A stretch of 64,000 bases of DNA from Lentisphaerota bacterium (GCA_018676675.1 JABHEG010000217.1:119685-183684); one strand, 5' to 3'. Numbered from the stretch's first letter, positions 1 through 8,596 are shown. Numbers and translations are program-made. The notes: generated by a model not told the origin, from the sequence alone.

Positions 1-8
1 AGAACGCC

Positions 9-719
9 ATGGGCCTCACCCCAGCCGTCGCTGAGTTCGATGAGGCACGAAAAGCGAAGATGAGCCCCGCTGAGTTGGCGTGGGAACATGTCCTTGAGAA
101 GAGCCTGGGGTCGTTTTACCTGCCGCGCTACAAAGAGGTCAAGGCCAAGAGAGGGACGACTGCCTGGGATTACGTCACCGATGTCCCGGGGCTGCCGCGC
201 GTGCTGCTCATCGGCGACTCGATCAGCCGCGGCTACACGGTCGCCACGCGCAAAGCTGTGGCCGGCAAGGTGAACCTGCACCGGGCGCCGGCCAACTGTG
301 GTTCGACCGCCGTCGGACTCAAGCACCTGGATCTCTGGCTTGGAGACGGCAACTGGGACCTGATCCACTTCAACTTCGGCATTCACGATCAGCACAGCAA
401 GCCCGCGGACTACGGCAAGCGTCTTGAACAGATCACGGACCGCCTGAAGAAGACGGGGGCCAAGCTCGTGTTCGCGAGCTCGACCCCCCTACCGGAGGGG
501 GGGGAGAAGTACCGGCACGGGGCCTGCAAGCGCCTGAACGCCGTTGCGGCCGAGATCATGGCTCGCCATAACATCCCGATCAACGACCTCTACGGGGCGA
601 TGCTTCCCGTGCTCGACACGTACCAGAATCCGGGAGACTGCCATTTCGGTGGTGATGGGTACGTGTTCATGGGAGGCCTGGTGGCCAAACGGATCCTGGC
701 GGAACTGGGGGTCGAGTAG
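9..719 (+). CDS. SGNH/GDSL-family hydrolase (5' end possibly cut by window edge)
   Basis: Probable esterase or deacetylase of the SGNH hydrolase superfamily, a group that often removes acetyl groups from polysaccharides. Block I is LIGDSISRG with the nucleophile serine near residue 71. The block III equivalent is NFGIHD, and the catalytic D-x-H pair is GDCHFGGDGY (D210, H212) close to the C-terminus. The usual GxND is replaced by GIHD. The frame stays open to the first bases of the window and no signal peptide follows the first ATG, so the true start, perhaps with a leader peptide, may lie upstream. The substrate cannot be told from sequence. Confidence 0.75.
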   Translation: MGLTPAVAEFDEARKAKMSPAELAWEHVLEKSLGSFYLPRYKEVKAKRGTTAWDYVTDVPGLPRVLLIGDSISRGYTVATRKAVAGKVNLHRAPANCGSTAVGLKHLDLWLGDGNWDLIHFNFGIHDQHSKPADYGKRLEQITDRLKKTGAKLVFASSTPLPEGGEKYRHGACKRLNAVAAEIMARHNIPINDLYGAMLPVLDTYQNPGDCHFGGDGYVFMGGLVAKRILAELGVE

Positions 720-1160
720 CGAGAGCCGCCGCGAGAAGGGCCTCGCTGCGGGGGTCACGGTTGGCAGGTTCGCCGTTCAACGGACATGAACGGAAAGATC
801 GGGCTCGGCAATCTTGCTCCGGCTCCTGATCCAGGAACGGTGTTCCAGGTCAAGCAAGAACCGGAAACGGGCAACGAGGATCAAGAGCGAGATCAAGAGC
901 CGGAAATGGTCGGATGTCGGACGGACAATTGGAGGATCCGGCTCTCCCACGTGAGGTCACGTTCCGCGACCAACGTGGTCACGTGACGCGACCGGCCTGG
1001 CCGCATACGGAGATGCGGCGCCTCCAGGGAGATGTGGCCCGGCAACATGCTATGGTTGTGCAATCGTGGACGCCGCATCAGATTGACCAGGAAGGAATCG
1101 GGACAGAACCAGCCCCTTCCTGGCGGACCTCCTACCGTCGGCCGCAGACGGGCACGATGA
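720..1160. repeat. Non-coding stretch built of interspersed repeat modules
   Basis: No credible gene. It contains a short direct repeat of GATCAAGAGC at 879-888 and 891-900, an imperfect palindrome around CACGTG (948-985), and a hairpin GCCGCAT-ACGGAG-ATGCGGC (1000-1019). A stretch of about 130 bases follows (1020-1155) that resembles 2830-2990 over most of its length. The hairpin recurs in altered form at 63821-63840. Apparent ORFs here read through the repeat and are not supported. Confidence 0.6.
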
Positions 1161-1167
1161 CGCCCCG

Positions 1168-1631
1168 GGGAAGCTCTACGAACGCTTCGACCCGAAGACA
1201 TATGGGGACCCGTACGATCAGGCCGAATCTCTGCACGACCGCTGGGTGAGTATTGACCGGTACTCGCCGGGGCCGTGCCGGTGGACCATCTCGTCAAGAA
1301 GGGCACCCTCCGCAGAGCCGAATCCTACGAAGCGTGGCTCAACTACTGCGCGACGCGGAGCCGGAGCACTTTCGAGGGCGCCCGTATCGAGGTCGTGAAT
1401 CTGGGTAACAACCGATTCAGGCCGAAGACGATGCACGTGGAATCGTACTCGCTCTGGCTGCACCCGAATATGGTGGACTTCGATCGGCCGGTCAGCGTAA
1501 CAACCGATGGTGTCGCGGCCGAGTATGTCTGCGAGCCCAGTCTTCTCACCGCGCTTGAGAGCTTCAAGCGCAGACACGATTGGGGACTGATCTACTACGC
1601 AAGCATCTCAGTGGACGTGAATCACCACTGA
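1168..1631 (+). pseudogene. Frameshifted 3' remnant of a secreted hydrolase-like gene
   Basis: Two frames carry protein-like sequence that joins into one chain. From about 1168 one frame reads KLYERFDPKTYGDPYDQ up to RYSPGP. From about 1275 the next frame takes over and runs to the stop at 1631, through HVESYSLWLHPNMVDFDRPV to the end. The second part resembles the C-terminal end of prolyl-oligopeptidase or esterase-like proteins (a MVDFDRPV-type strand followed by a final RRHDWGLIYYA-type segment). A TGA at 1254-1256 closes the second frame upstream. The 5' portion of the gene is missing and the remnant abuts the repeat before it. A short GTG-started gene at 1275 is the alternative but less likely. 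Confidence 0.5.
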
Positions 1632-1663
1632 TCCGGGCATGAACAGTGTTGCACATCGGGGTG

Positions 1664-1730
1664 TCAGGTTTCAGTGTTCAGGTGTCAGAACTCCGAGCCT
1701 GAAGCCAGACACCTGACACCTGAAGCCTGA
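1664..1730. repeat. Inverted repeat with 26-base arms (CAGGTGTCAG family)
   Basis: The left arm 1664-1689 pairs with 1705-1730 at 20 of 26 positions by my count, with a 15-base loop. The arms are made of TCAGG/TTCAG/GTGTCAG words. It lies in the gap between the pseudogene and the acetyltransferase gene. It could act as a transcription barrier or be a REP-like mobile palindrome. Confidence 0.5.
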
Positions 1731-1847
1731 TTTGGCCCAACGCACCATTGAATGTCGCCGGATCAGTAGAACGAGATAACGGCCCACGCACCCGACCTCG
1801 TTCCTTGGCGGATGATGGTGCCGTTCTGCACCAATCGAGGCAACAAC

Positions 1848-2639
1848 ATGAGCGATTACGAAATCGTCGACACGAACGCTGAAAACATCGATGGTTGCAG
1901 CTTGTGTGGCAACAAGAACGCCAACAACCTGGGGCGTCGTCGGAAGGCGAATTGGCTCAAGGAGCGCTATTCGGAAGGCCTAAGATACAACGTGCTCCGT
2001 TCCGAGAAGTTCGGTGATGTCGGAATGATCGAGTACGCCCTGGGGAGTCATACGTGGAGACCGGTGGAGGCGGAGGATTACCTGGTCATCCATTGTCTGT
2101 TCGTCAGTGGAAGACAACACAAAGGGAAAGGGCTTGGAAAGCTCCTGTTGGAGAGCTGCCTCAACGATGCAAAGCAGAGCAAATGCCGAGGGGTCGCCGT
2201 GGTGACAAGTCCCGACAGTTTCATGGCAGAACGTGACTTGTTCATCAAAGCGGGGTTTGTCTCGGTGGATCGCATCCCTCCCTATGAATTGCTCGTCCAG
2301 AAACTCAAGAAGACAGCGCCCGATCCTCGCTTCATCGTCGAAAGGGAGCGACTATTGAAGACGTACAAAGAGGGCCTCACGATCCTGGCTGCCGATCAGT
2401 GCCCGTATGCTGTAAAATCGGTGGAGAGAATTGCGGAAGCGTCTAGGAGATTGGGGCTTGAGCCGAACGTCGTTCGAGTCGGGACCGCCAAGCAATCAAG
2501 GGAGCTCCCGACACCCTATGGCGTGTTTAGCATCGTCTACGACGGAAAACTGATTGCAGAGCGCCCGATCAGTGCAACGAGATTCATGAGCATCATGCGT
2601 AGGAATGCAGAACAAACGGATGAACGCGAGCCGGAATAG
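1848..2639 (+). CDS. GNAT N-acetyltransferase with C-terminal YoaP-like domain
   Basis: 263 aa. The N-terminal two thirds is a GNAT acetyltransferase: the acetyl-CoA loop is seen as HKGKGLGKLLLE (Q/RxxGxG/A-type motif), preceded by the strand VIHCLFVSG. The C-terminal third (LTILAADQCPYAVKSVERI onward) matches the small YoaP domain that accompanies this GNAT subfamily. It carries a conserved DQCPY cysteine and ends in ISATRFMSIM. The acceptor substrate of this subfamily is unknown to me. ATG 1848 is preferred over the earlier in-frame ATGs because GAGG at 1837-1840 gives a 7-base spacing. No neighbour suggests a pathway. Confidence 0.85.
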   Translation: MSDYEIVDTNAENIDGCSLCGNKNANNLGRRRKANWLKERYSEGLRYNVLRSEKFGDVGMIEYALGSHTWRPVEAEDYLVIHCLFVSGRQHKGKGLGKLLLESCLNDAKQSKCRGVAVVTSPDSFMAERDLFIKAGFVSVDRIPPYELLVQKLKKTAPDPRFIVERERLLKTYKEGLTILAADQCPYAVKSVERIAEASRRLGLEPNVVRVGTAKQSRELPTPYGVFSIVYDGKLIAERPISATRFMSIMRRNAEQTDEREPE

Positions 2640-2994
2640 GCCGGTTGGCTCGCTTCGTTCGGCCACGTCAACTCCCGGCCGCGGTATCCTGACCGTTCTG
2701 GGAATGAATGATGACCGGACGATGGGATTCGGGAACGGATCAACCGGGAACGGTCCGATGCCGGACGGGTACCTGGAGGCCGGTTTTCCCAAACCGGGTC
2801 CCTGGAACGCGCGATTGGGGAAGAGCGCTCAGGGATGAGCTGCCTCCAGCGACGTGGCGCCCGATCCACGCGTCGTGGTTGTGCGAATGCGAATTCCGCA
2901 GCACATTGGCCGGGAAGGAACCAAAACAGAACCAGTCCCTTGCTGGCGGACGTCGCAGAGCTTCCGCCGCAGAAGGGCGTCGTGGGCGGCAGAG
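2640..2994. repeat. Non-coding gap with a second copy of the 1.0-kb repeat module
   Basis: It contains CCGGTTT-TCCC-AAACCGG (hairpin near 2780-2797) and, at 2830-2990, a diverged copy of the module seen at 1020-1155. Shared words include GCCTCCAG, TGGTTGTGC, AACAGAACCAG and CTGGCGGAC. The module ends immediately before the next gene's ATG, so that gene's 5' untranslated region would be repeat sequence. Confidence 0.5.
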
Positions 2995-4383
2995 ATGAAA
3001 ACGATATTGCATGCGGCAGTCACACTCTGGAGCATGGCTTTTCTGTGCAGTTGTACAAGACTTCCTGCTCAGCTTGACGCAGCCGGGCACGAGACCGGTG
3101 CACTGGAGGAAGACGGAATGATGAAAGCGGTGATGGAAGGCGGGTCCCGAGCACGCGAAGCGACGTCGGTCGAGGTGACGCTCTTTGATGATTACCTCCG
3201 TCCGGACCTGCCGCGGGTGCCGGAGATCGTCAAGAAGACCTACACATGGAACAGGATTTCGCGTTTCTTGGCCATCTCCAAGAACCCGGACCGGTTCGGC
3301 AAGTGGACCGAAGACGAGCTCAGCGCTCTGGCGAGGCATGACATCATTCAGTTGAGCACGCCGACCGATCCGGTCAGAGGGAAGGGGGTCTGCGACTTGG
3401 CAGCCGAGTTGAAACGGCGAAATCCGGAGATCATCATTCTTGGGTACCGCAATCTGATCCTCGACTACGGGTCCTTTGACGGCGAGACCTTCCGGAACCA
3501 TCCGGACTGGTACTTGAGAGACAGGGCGACTCGGAAGTACTCGGTCCACGGCAATACACCGGCCAAAGCCAAACGCCCGCTCCTGGACACGCGGAACCCC
3601 GAGGTCCGCGAATGGTGGGTCCAGGACGTGAACAGACAGGTCAGCCTGCCGAACTTCGACGGCGTACTCATTGATGCATTTGCCAAGGCCATCACGTCGT
3701 GGGGACCGAGGAGGAGGGCCGTCGGCGGAAGTCGAGAGGAGTTACTCGAGTCTAACAAACCGTTGCATCTTTTGCTCGAAGAGAGCCTGAGGGTCAACGG
3801 CAAGCAGGGCGTCATCATCGGCAATGCGCTTCGGTCCGTTTACACCGACTGCCTGAAGAGCTATGTGGACGCCTACCTACACGGCTCCTACCTGGAAGCC
3901 GTCGAGCAGAAAACCCCGGAGCGCTATCATGTTCACCTGGCCCACCTCATCGATACCTGCGTTCAGATGCAGCAAGAGGGCGGCGAGAAGCTCATGTGCA
4001 TAACGATGACTCCGCTCGACCCGCCAAAGGCGCTTGGTCGGAGTTCCGGAGAGGCGGCGCACGTATACGACGAGGTCAAATCGGGAACGAAATTGAGCCA
4101 CGAGCAAACGATGGAGCGGATGCGGAAGAACTTCGAGTACAAACTCGCCATTGCTCTCGTCATGGCCTCCAACTACTTCTACTTCGGCTATGCAGAGGGG
4201 CACATCGCTGATGGCCGACCTATCGCGTTGCTTGCGCCGGACTATCCCGAGTTCGAACGACCGTTGGGAGTGCCCCTCGGACCGGCGGTGAAGACCGGTC
4301 CTTACCGGTACGAGCGCGAGTTCAGGCATGTTGCTGTCCAGCTTGACATTGCCGCTCGACACGGGCAGATCACTTGGCGGTAG
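2995..4383 (+). CDS. Lipoprotein with predicted glycoside-hydrolase-like TIM barrel
   Basis: 462 aa from ATG 2995. It opens with a lipoprotein signal (MKTILHAAV, hydrophobic core, then lipobox LCSC), so it is probably anchored in a membrane facing the periplasm. The body alternates strands and helices like a TIM barrel: QLSTPTD, IIILGYRN, FDGVLIDAF (a GV-x-x-D strand typical of uncharacterised glycosyl-hydrolase-like families), IIGNALRS, CITMTPLDPP and MASNYFYFGYAEGH near the end. No catalytic pair can be named with certainty. Upstream in-frame GTG/ATG codons lie inside the repeat and were rejected. Confidence 0.6.
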   Translation: MKTILHAAVTLWSMAFLCSCTRLPAQLDAAGHETGALEEDGMMKAVMEGGSRAREATSVEVTLFDDYLRPDLPRVPEIVKKTYTWNRISRFLAISKNPDRFGKWTEDELSALARHDIIQLSTPTDPVRGKGVCDLAAELKRRNPEIIILGYRNLILDYGSFDGETFRNHPDWYLRDRATRKYSVHGNTPAKAKRPLLDTRNPEVREWWVQDVNRQVSLPNFDGVLIDAFAKAITSWGPRRRAVGGSREELLESNKPLHLLLEESLRVNGKQGVIIGNALRSVYTDCLKSYVDAYLHGSYLEAVEQKTPERYHVHLAHLIDTCVQMQQEGGEKLMCITMTPLDPPKALGRSSGEAAHVYDEVKSGTKLSHEQTMERMRKNFEYKLAIALVMASNYFYFGYAEGHIADGRPIALLAPDYPEFERPLGVPLGPAVKTGPYRYEREFRHVAVQLDIAARHGQITWR

Positions 4384-4583
4384 CTATTCCCCTGTTGGTG
4401 CCGGACGCTCCCTGAGCAACGAGTGCATGTACGCGGACCGGGAAATCGCGCCGCTTCGCGTCACGATCCCCGGCATCGCTTTGCCCCTCCAGGCTGGTGA
4501 ACTGCGCGTTGCAAGGTGTCCGGTATCCGCTACAGTGGGCCGAGCCCAGGGAATGCAGCGCTGAGGTCGCGAGGAGGATGTAC

Positions 4584-5435
4584 ATGGCTGCCGGGATGCA
4601 GACAGACGACGCAAAACGAGCATTTTGGGGCCAGCAGCTGGATGCGGCGCACCGCTTCATGGAGCGCGTGATGACGTATCCCGTGGACGAATGCGGCGAG
4701 CCCGTTGTGTCGCTGCATGAAGCGGCGGAGGACGCCGGGGTTGAGGTGGTGTTCTCAGCCACGATGATCGCCGGAGGCCTGGGCCGGCACTTTGTCCTCC
4801 GCGAGGGGTTGATTCCGCATTTTGTGGGTGCGGCCCGGACGCTTAACGCGCATGGATGGGTACTGAAGGTGGAGGACGGTTATCGGACCCGGGAGATGCA
4901 GCGCAATCTGGGCACGGCTGATTACGTCCTGGATGTCATCCTGGGGAAGGTCATCTGGGAGCTTGGCGGGGAGATTCCGGAACCGGATTTCCTGTTTGCG
5001 CGACTGATGACTCTGGTGGCCACGGCGCCCAAAATCGGCACGCACATGTCCGGCAGTGCGATTGACGTGTCGGTGTTGCGGGCTGCTGACGGGGGCGAGG
5101 TGGATCGTGGGGGGCCGTATGTCGAGCTGTCGGAGAAGACGCCGATGGCCTCGCCATTCGTCTCAGCTGAAGCGGCGGCAAATCGGGCGGAACTCACCCG
5201 TTTGCTGGGAGAGCACGGATTCGTGGCATACCCGTATGAGTTCTGGCATTACAGCCAGGGCGATGCGTACGATGAGATGCTGAACGACACAGGTCGGCCC
5301 GGGCGCTATGGCGCGGTTGACGTCGACGTGGCCACGGGCACTGTGACGCCTATCCCCGATCCGACGGAGCCCCTCCACACGCCGGAGTCATTCCGTCAGG
5401 CAATGGAAGCAGCACTGGGGCGGTCGCGGGGGTAG
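4584..5435 (+). CDS. VanX/DdpX-type D-Ala-D-Ala dipeptidase (peptidase M15D)
   Basis: 283 aa. Zinc peptidase of family M15. The motif GTHMSGSAIDVSV (family SxHxxGxAxD) supplies zinc ligands H154 and D161. The EFWH motif supplies the catalytic E219 and third ligand H222. The family cleaves D-Ala-D-Ala or related D-dipeptides during wall turnover or for nutrition. There is no signal peptide, so it probably acts in the cytoplasm, as VanX and DdpX do. Start 4584 is chosen because GAGGAGG (4571-4577) lies 6 bases upstream. It is longer than typical VanX (about 200 aa) by an N-terminal helical region. There is no van or ddp cluster around it. Confidence 0.75.
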   Translation: MAAGMQTDDAKRAFWGQQLDAAHRFMERVMTYPVDECGEPVVSLHEAAEDAGVEVVFSATMIAGGLGRHFVLREGLIPHFVGAARTLNAHGWVLKVEDGYRTREMQRNLGTADYVLDVILGKVIWELGGEIPEPDFLFARLMTLVATAPKIGTHMSGSAIDVSVLRAADGGEVDRGGPYVELSEKTPMASPFVSAEAAANRAELTRLLGEHGFVAYPYEFWHYSQGDAYDEMLNDTGRPGRYGAVDVDVATGTVTPIPDPTEPLHTPESFRQAMEAALGRSRG

Positions 5436-5806
5436 ACGGAGCTCAGAACGCCCCCACCGGGGGCTACCCTCGGCCGTCCCGCAAGCTCGGCTGTCCCGGC
5501 GGGGCAGTGGAGGCAGACTGGGAATTCCTCAGTTACGTGAGGCGGCTCGACGGAGTCTCTCCCTCCAGGGGTTCTTTGGGTCATCTGTGTCCGATGGAGG
5601 GAGAGACTCCGTCGAGCCATCTTGGAGTTCTCCCCCCGCGCAACTGAGGGGTTACGCAGACTGCCCGTTCTGGACTGGCAGCACGGCTTTGGGGCAGTAC
5701 GTTATTCGTTTCTACGTTGGTAGTGCGTGAGACTGTTCGGGTTCGGGGGCTGGCGGCCTTGGGTTATGGGGTCGCCGAGCTGCGGTTACGAGCCGGGAGT
5801 GAGGTT
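5436..5806. other. Intergenic region before the rnf operon
   Basis: It holds the 123-bp hairpin element at 5527-5649. The rest has no credible ORF. The rnf promoter should lie between about 5650 and 5795, but I see no convincing -35/-10 pair. Confidence 0.6.
5527..5649. repeat. 123-bp palindromic element, copy 1
   Basis: Ends CCTCAGTTACGT and (degenerate) CGCAACTGAGG form terminal inverted repeats. Inside is a perfect 24-bp stem (5544-5567 with 5595-5618) closing a 27-base loop (5568-5594). A 5-base flank lies on the left and a 19-base flank on the right of the stem. A second copy of identical length lies at 49399-49521 in the opposite flank orientation. It encodes no protein and resembles a MITE or large REP-type element. 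Confidence 0.8.
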
Positions 5807-6388
5807 ATGGCGAAAGAGTATTTCGGGCTGATCATCGGCGCGATCCTGGTCAACAATTTCGTGCTCAGTCGTTTTCTGGGGATTTGCCCTTTCCTTGGCG
5901 TCTCGAAACGAATCGATACCGCCATGGGGATGTCGGGCGCCGTGCTGTTCGTGATGACGCTGGCCAGTCTGGTCACCGCGGCGATCAACAAGTTCGTCCT
6001 TCTGCGTTTTGATCTCGCTTACCTCCAGACGATCGTCTTCATCCTTGTCATCGCCTCCCTTGTTCAGTTGGTGGAGATCATCCTCCAACGTTTCCTCCCT
6101 GTCCTCTACAAGGCGCTTGGGATTTACCTCCCACTCATCACGACGAACTGCGCTGTTCTTGGGGTGGCCGTTTTGGCTTCGAAGAACTCCTACGGTGTTT
6201 TCAAGACGACTGTATTCGGCGCCGCTTCGGCCGTCGGGTTTGGTTTGGCCCTCGTCCTCTTTGCGAGCCTTCGTGAGAAGCTTGAGCTCGCCCGCGTTCC
6301 TGAGTGTATGAAGGGCACCGCGATTGCCCTGATCACAGCCGGCGTTCTGGCCATGGCGTTCATGGGCTTTGCCGGTCTCGGCGGGTGA
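5807..6388 (+). CDS. rnfA: RnfA, membrane subunit of ion-translocating ferredoxin:NAD+ oxidoreductase
   Basis: 193 aa, six predicted membrane helices. It opens with the RnfA signature ILVNNFVLSRFLGICPFLGV, and TTNCAVLGVAV mid-chain supplies the second conserved cysteine. RnfA and RnfE form the inverted-topology pair that holds an intramembrane iron-sulfur centre. ATG 5807 is preferred over upstream codons because GGGAG (5795-5799) is correctly spaced and the conserved N-terminus begins here. It is the first gene of rnfABCDGE, in the gammaproteobacterial gene order rather than the clostridial CDGEAB order. Confidence 0.95.
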   Translation: MAKEYFGLIIGAILVNNFVLSRFLGICPFLGVSKRIDTAMGMSGAVLFVMTLASLVTAAINKFVLLRFDLAYLQTIVFILVIASLVQLVEIILQRFLPVLYKALGIYLPLITTNCAVLGVAVLASKNSYGVFKTTVFGAASAVGFGLALVLFASLREKLELARVPECMKGTAIALITAGVLAMAFMGFAGLGG

Positions 6389-6438
6389 TCGGGATTCTTC
6401 GCTGACAGCAGCACGCTGGAAACAACGGAATTAAACGT

Positions 6439-7269
6439 ATGGCTGGTGTAGTTGTTCTCCTGGTAATGGGGCTGGTCCTGGGATTCGGGATCGGTCTGGC
6501 CGTGAAGTTCTTCGGGGCAGTGGTGGACCCGCGCCTGGAGAAGGTTGAGGGGATGCTGCCCAACGCGAACTGCGGGGCTTGCGGGTTTGCCGGCTGTGCG
6601 GATTTCGCTCGGGCTCTGGTGGCTTTGGAAGCGGAGCCGGGCAAATGTCCTTCCTGCAGTTCCGAGGCGGTCGAGGAGATCTGTGAGCTGCTGGGAGTTG
6701 TTGCGGAGGAGCGTGAGCCCAAGGTGGCGGTTGTGCGCTGTGGAGGGGACAACACCAAGGCCAAAATGGCCGGCCAGTACAATGGCGTTGCTGACTGCAA
6801 GGATGCTGTCCTTGTTGCCGGCGGGGGAAAGGGATGCGTGCATGGCTGTCTGGGATTGGCGACCTGTGCCCGGGCATGTCCTTTCGGGGCGATTGAGATC
6901 ACAGCTGACGGCATCGCGATCGTCCATGACGAGCTCTGCACGGGCTGCGCCAAGTGCGTGTCGGTCTGTCCGCGACGGCTGATTGTGCTCGCTCCCGCAT
7001 CGGCACCCGCTCATGTGTACTGTAACTCGCCCCAGAAGGGCGCGGCCAAGACCAAGGTCTGCAAGGCGTCCTGCATCGGCTGTCGGAAGTGCGTGAAGGC
7101 TTCCGAGGACGGCCAGATGGAGATCAAGGGTTTCCTTGCCGCGGTCAACTACGACAACCCGCCGACCGCTGCCGTCTGCGACGTTTGCCCGACCAAGTGT
7201 CTGAAACCGGCGTCTGACGAGGCCGCTTCTCCCGAACCTGAAGAAGCCCGCGAGGTTGTCAATGCCTGA
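6439..7269 (+). CDS. rnfB: RnfB, iron-sulfur subunit of the Rnf complex
   Basis: 276 aa. One N-terminal membrane helix (residues about 2-25) is followed by the RnfB 4Fe-4S motif ANCGACGFAGC with a later cysteine. Two ferredoxin-type clusters come next (CARACP and CTGCAKCVSVCP), then a further Cys-rich segment (CIGCRKC ... CPTKC). RnfB accepts electrons from ferredoxin and passes them toward the membrane part. The C-terminal tail is acidic and proline-rich. The stop overlaps the start of rnfC by 8 bases, indicating translational coupling. Confidence 0.95.
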   Translation: MAGVVVLLVMGLVLGFGIGLAVKFFGAVVDPRLEKVEGMLPNANCGACGFAGCADFARALVALEAEPGKCPSCSSEAVEEICELLGVVAEEREPKVAVVRCGGDNTKAKMAGQYNGVADCKDAVLVAGGGKGCVHGCLGLATCARACPFGAIEITADGIAIVHDELCTGCAKCVSVCPRRLIVLAPASAPAHVYCNSPQKGAAKTKVCKASCIGCRKCVKASEDGQMEIKGFLAAVNYDNPPTAAVCDVCPTKCLKPASDEAASPEPEEAREVVNA

Positions 7270-8596
7270 CCATATTTTCTTCCGTGGTGGCGTGCATCCG
7301 GATGACGGCAAGAGCCTGTCGTGTGACGTCGCGATCCAGTCCGCTCCGTTGCTGGAGACCTACGTGGTCCCGCTGCAGCAGCACATTGGTGCTCCGCCGA
7401 AGCCTGTGGTTAAGAAGAAGGACGCGGTTTTGCGGGGACAGCTCCTGGCGGAACCCGGCGGTTTCGTCTCGGCTGCAATTCACGCTCCGACCAGTGGGAC
7501 GGTCAAGGACGTCTCCGAGTGTCTGGGGCTGTCCGGCACGATGATTCCGGCGGTGACGATTGTGGCAGATGGCGAGGACACGGCCGCCGAGCCCCTGCCC
7601 GTAATCGAGAATTGGCAGGAGGCCGATCCGGATGTGCTGAAGCAGCGCGTCACTGAAGCCGGTGTTGTGGGCATGGGCGGGGCGGCGTTCCCGACCAGTG
7701 TCAAGCTTTCGCCCCCGCCTGCCAAGTCGATCAATGTACTGATTCTTAATGGTGTTGAGTGCGAGCCCTGCCTGACGGCTGACCACCGACTCATGCTCGA
7801 GGATCCCGAGAAGATCCTCATCGGTGCCCAGATCATTGCCCGGATTCTCGGGGTCAGTGAGATTCATGTCGGGATCGAGGCGAACAAGCCGGACGCCATT
7901 GCGTTGATGACCGAGAAGGCCAGCGGGACACCCGTCACGGTTTCTGAGTTGCGTGTCCGGTACCCACAGGGGGCGGAGAAGCAGCTCATCTATGCCATTA
8001 CGGGGCGCAAAGTCCCGACCGGCGGACTGCCCATGGATGTGGGCGCGGTGGTTCAGAATGTCGGTACGGCCGTTGCTGTCGCGGAGGCCGTGCTCGAAGG
8101 CAAGTCCCTTTACGAACGCATCACCACGGTAACCGGCAGCCCGGTTGTGGCCCCGGGTAACTGGCGTTTGCGCGTCGGTACGCCTTACAGCGAAGCCCTG
8201 AAACTCGCCGGCGGCGTCAAGATGGATCCCGCCAAGCTCATTTCCGGTGGACCAATGATGGGAATCAGCGTGTATTCCCTGGATATCCCGGTTATGAAGA
8301 ACACATCCGGGATTCTGCTTTTGGCCGCGGACGAGGTTAGTCAGTACACATCGGAATCGTGCATTCGTTGCGGCCGTTGCGTTGATGCCTGCCCGATGTC
8401 CATGATGCCCGGTACGTTGAGCGTTCAGATAGAGAATGAACGGTTTGATTTGGCTGAAGACTGGCATGCTTTGGACTGTATCGAGTGTGGCTGTTGCGCG
8501 TACGCCTGTCCGTCGCACCGTCCGCTGGTTCAGCACATGCGTCGTGCCAAGGGCGAGATTATGGCCAAGCGCAAGGCAGCTCAAGCCAAGAAGTAG
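7262..8596 (+). CDS. rnfC: RnfC, NADH/FMN-binding subunit of the Rnf complex
   Basis: 444 aa. It contains the RnfC N-terminal barrel-sandwich region (HAPTSGTVKDV), the NADH/FMN-binding Nqo1-like core (GMGGAAFPTSVKLSPP, ILNGVECEPCLTADHRLM) and two 4Fe-4S motifs at the C-terminus (CIRCGRCVDACP and CIECGCCAYACP). It oxidises or reduces NAD+/NADH at the cytoplasmic face. ATG 7262 has GAGG at 7252-7255; an in-frame TTG two codons earlier is less likely. The C-terminal Lys/Ala tail is short compared with proteobacterial RnfC. Confidence 0.95.
   Translation: MPDHIFFRGGVHPDDGKSLSCDVAIQSAPLLETYVVPLQQHIGAPPKPVVKKKDAVLRGQLLAEPGGFVSAAIHAPTSGTVKDVSECLGLSGTMIPAVTIVADGEDTAAEPLPVIENWQEADPDVLKQRVTEAGVVGMGGAAFPTSVKLSPPPAKSINVLILNGVECEPCLTADHRLMLEDPEKILIGAQIIARILGVSEIHVGIEANKPDAIALMTEKASGTPVTVSELRVRYPQGAEKQLIYAITGRKVPTGGLPMDVGAVVQNVGTAVAVAEAVLEGKSLYERITTVTGSPVVAPGNWRLRVGTPYSEALKLAGGVKMDPAKLISGGPMMGISVYSLDIPVMKNTSGILLLAADEVSQYTSESCIRCGRCVDACPMSMMPGTLSVQIENERFDLAEDWHALDCIECGCCAYACPSHRPLVQHMRRAKGEIMAKRKAAQAKK

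Noticed and set aside
2740..3549. Long minus-strand open frame (269 codons) opposite the lipoprotein gene
   Set aside because: It runs across a repeat and antisense to a gene with a clear lipoprotein signal; the sequence is not protein-like.
6190..7311. 373-codon minus-strand frame across rnfA and rnfB
   Set aside because: Antisense shadow of strongly conserved rnf genes, caused by GC-rich codon use.
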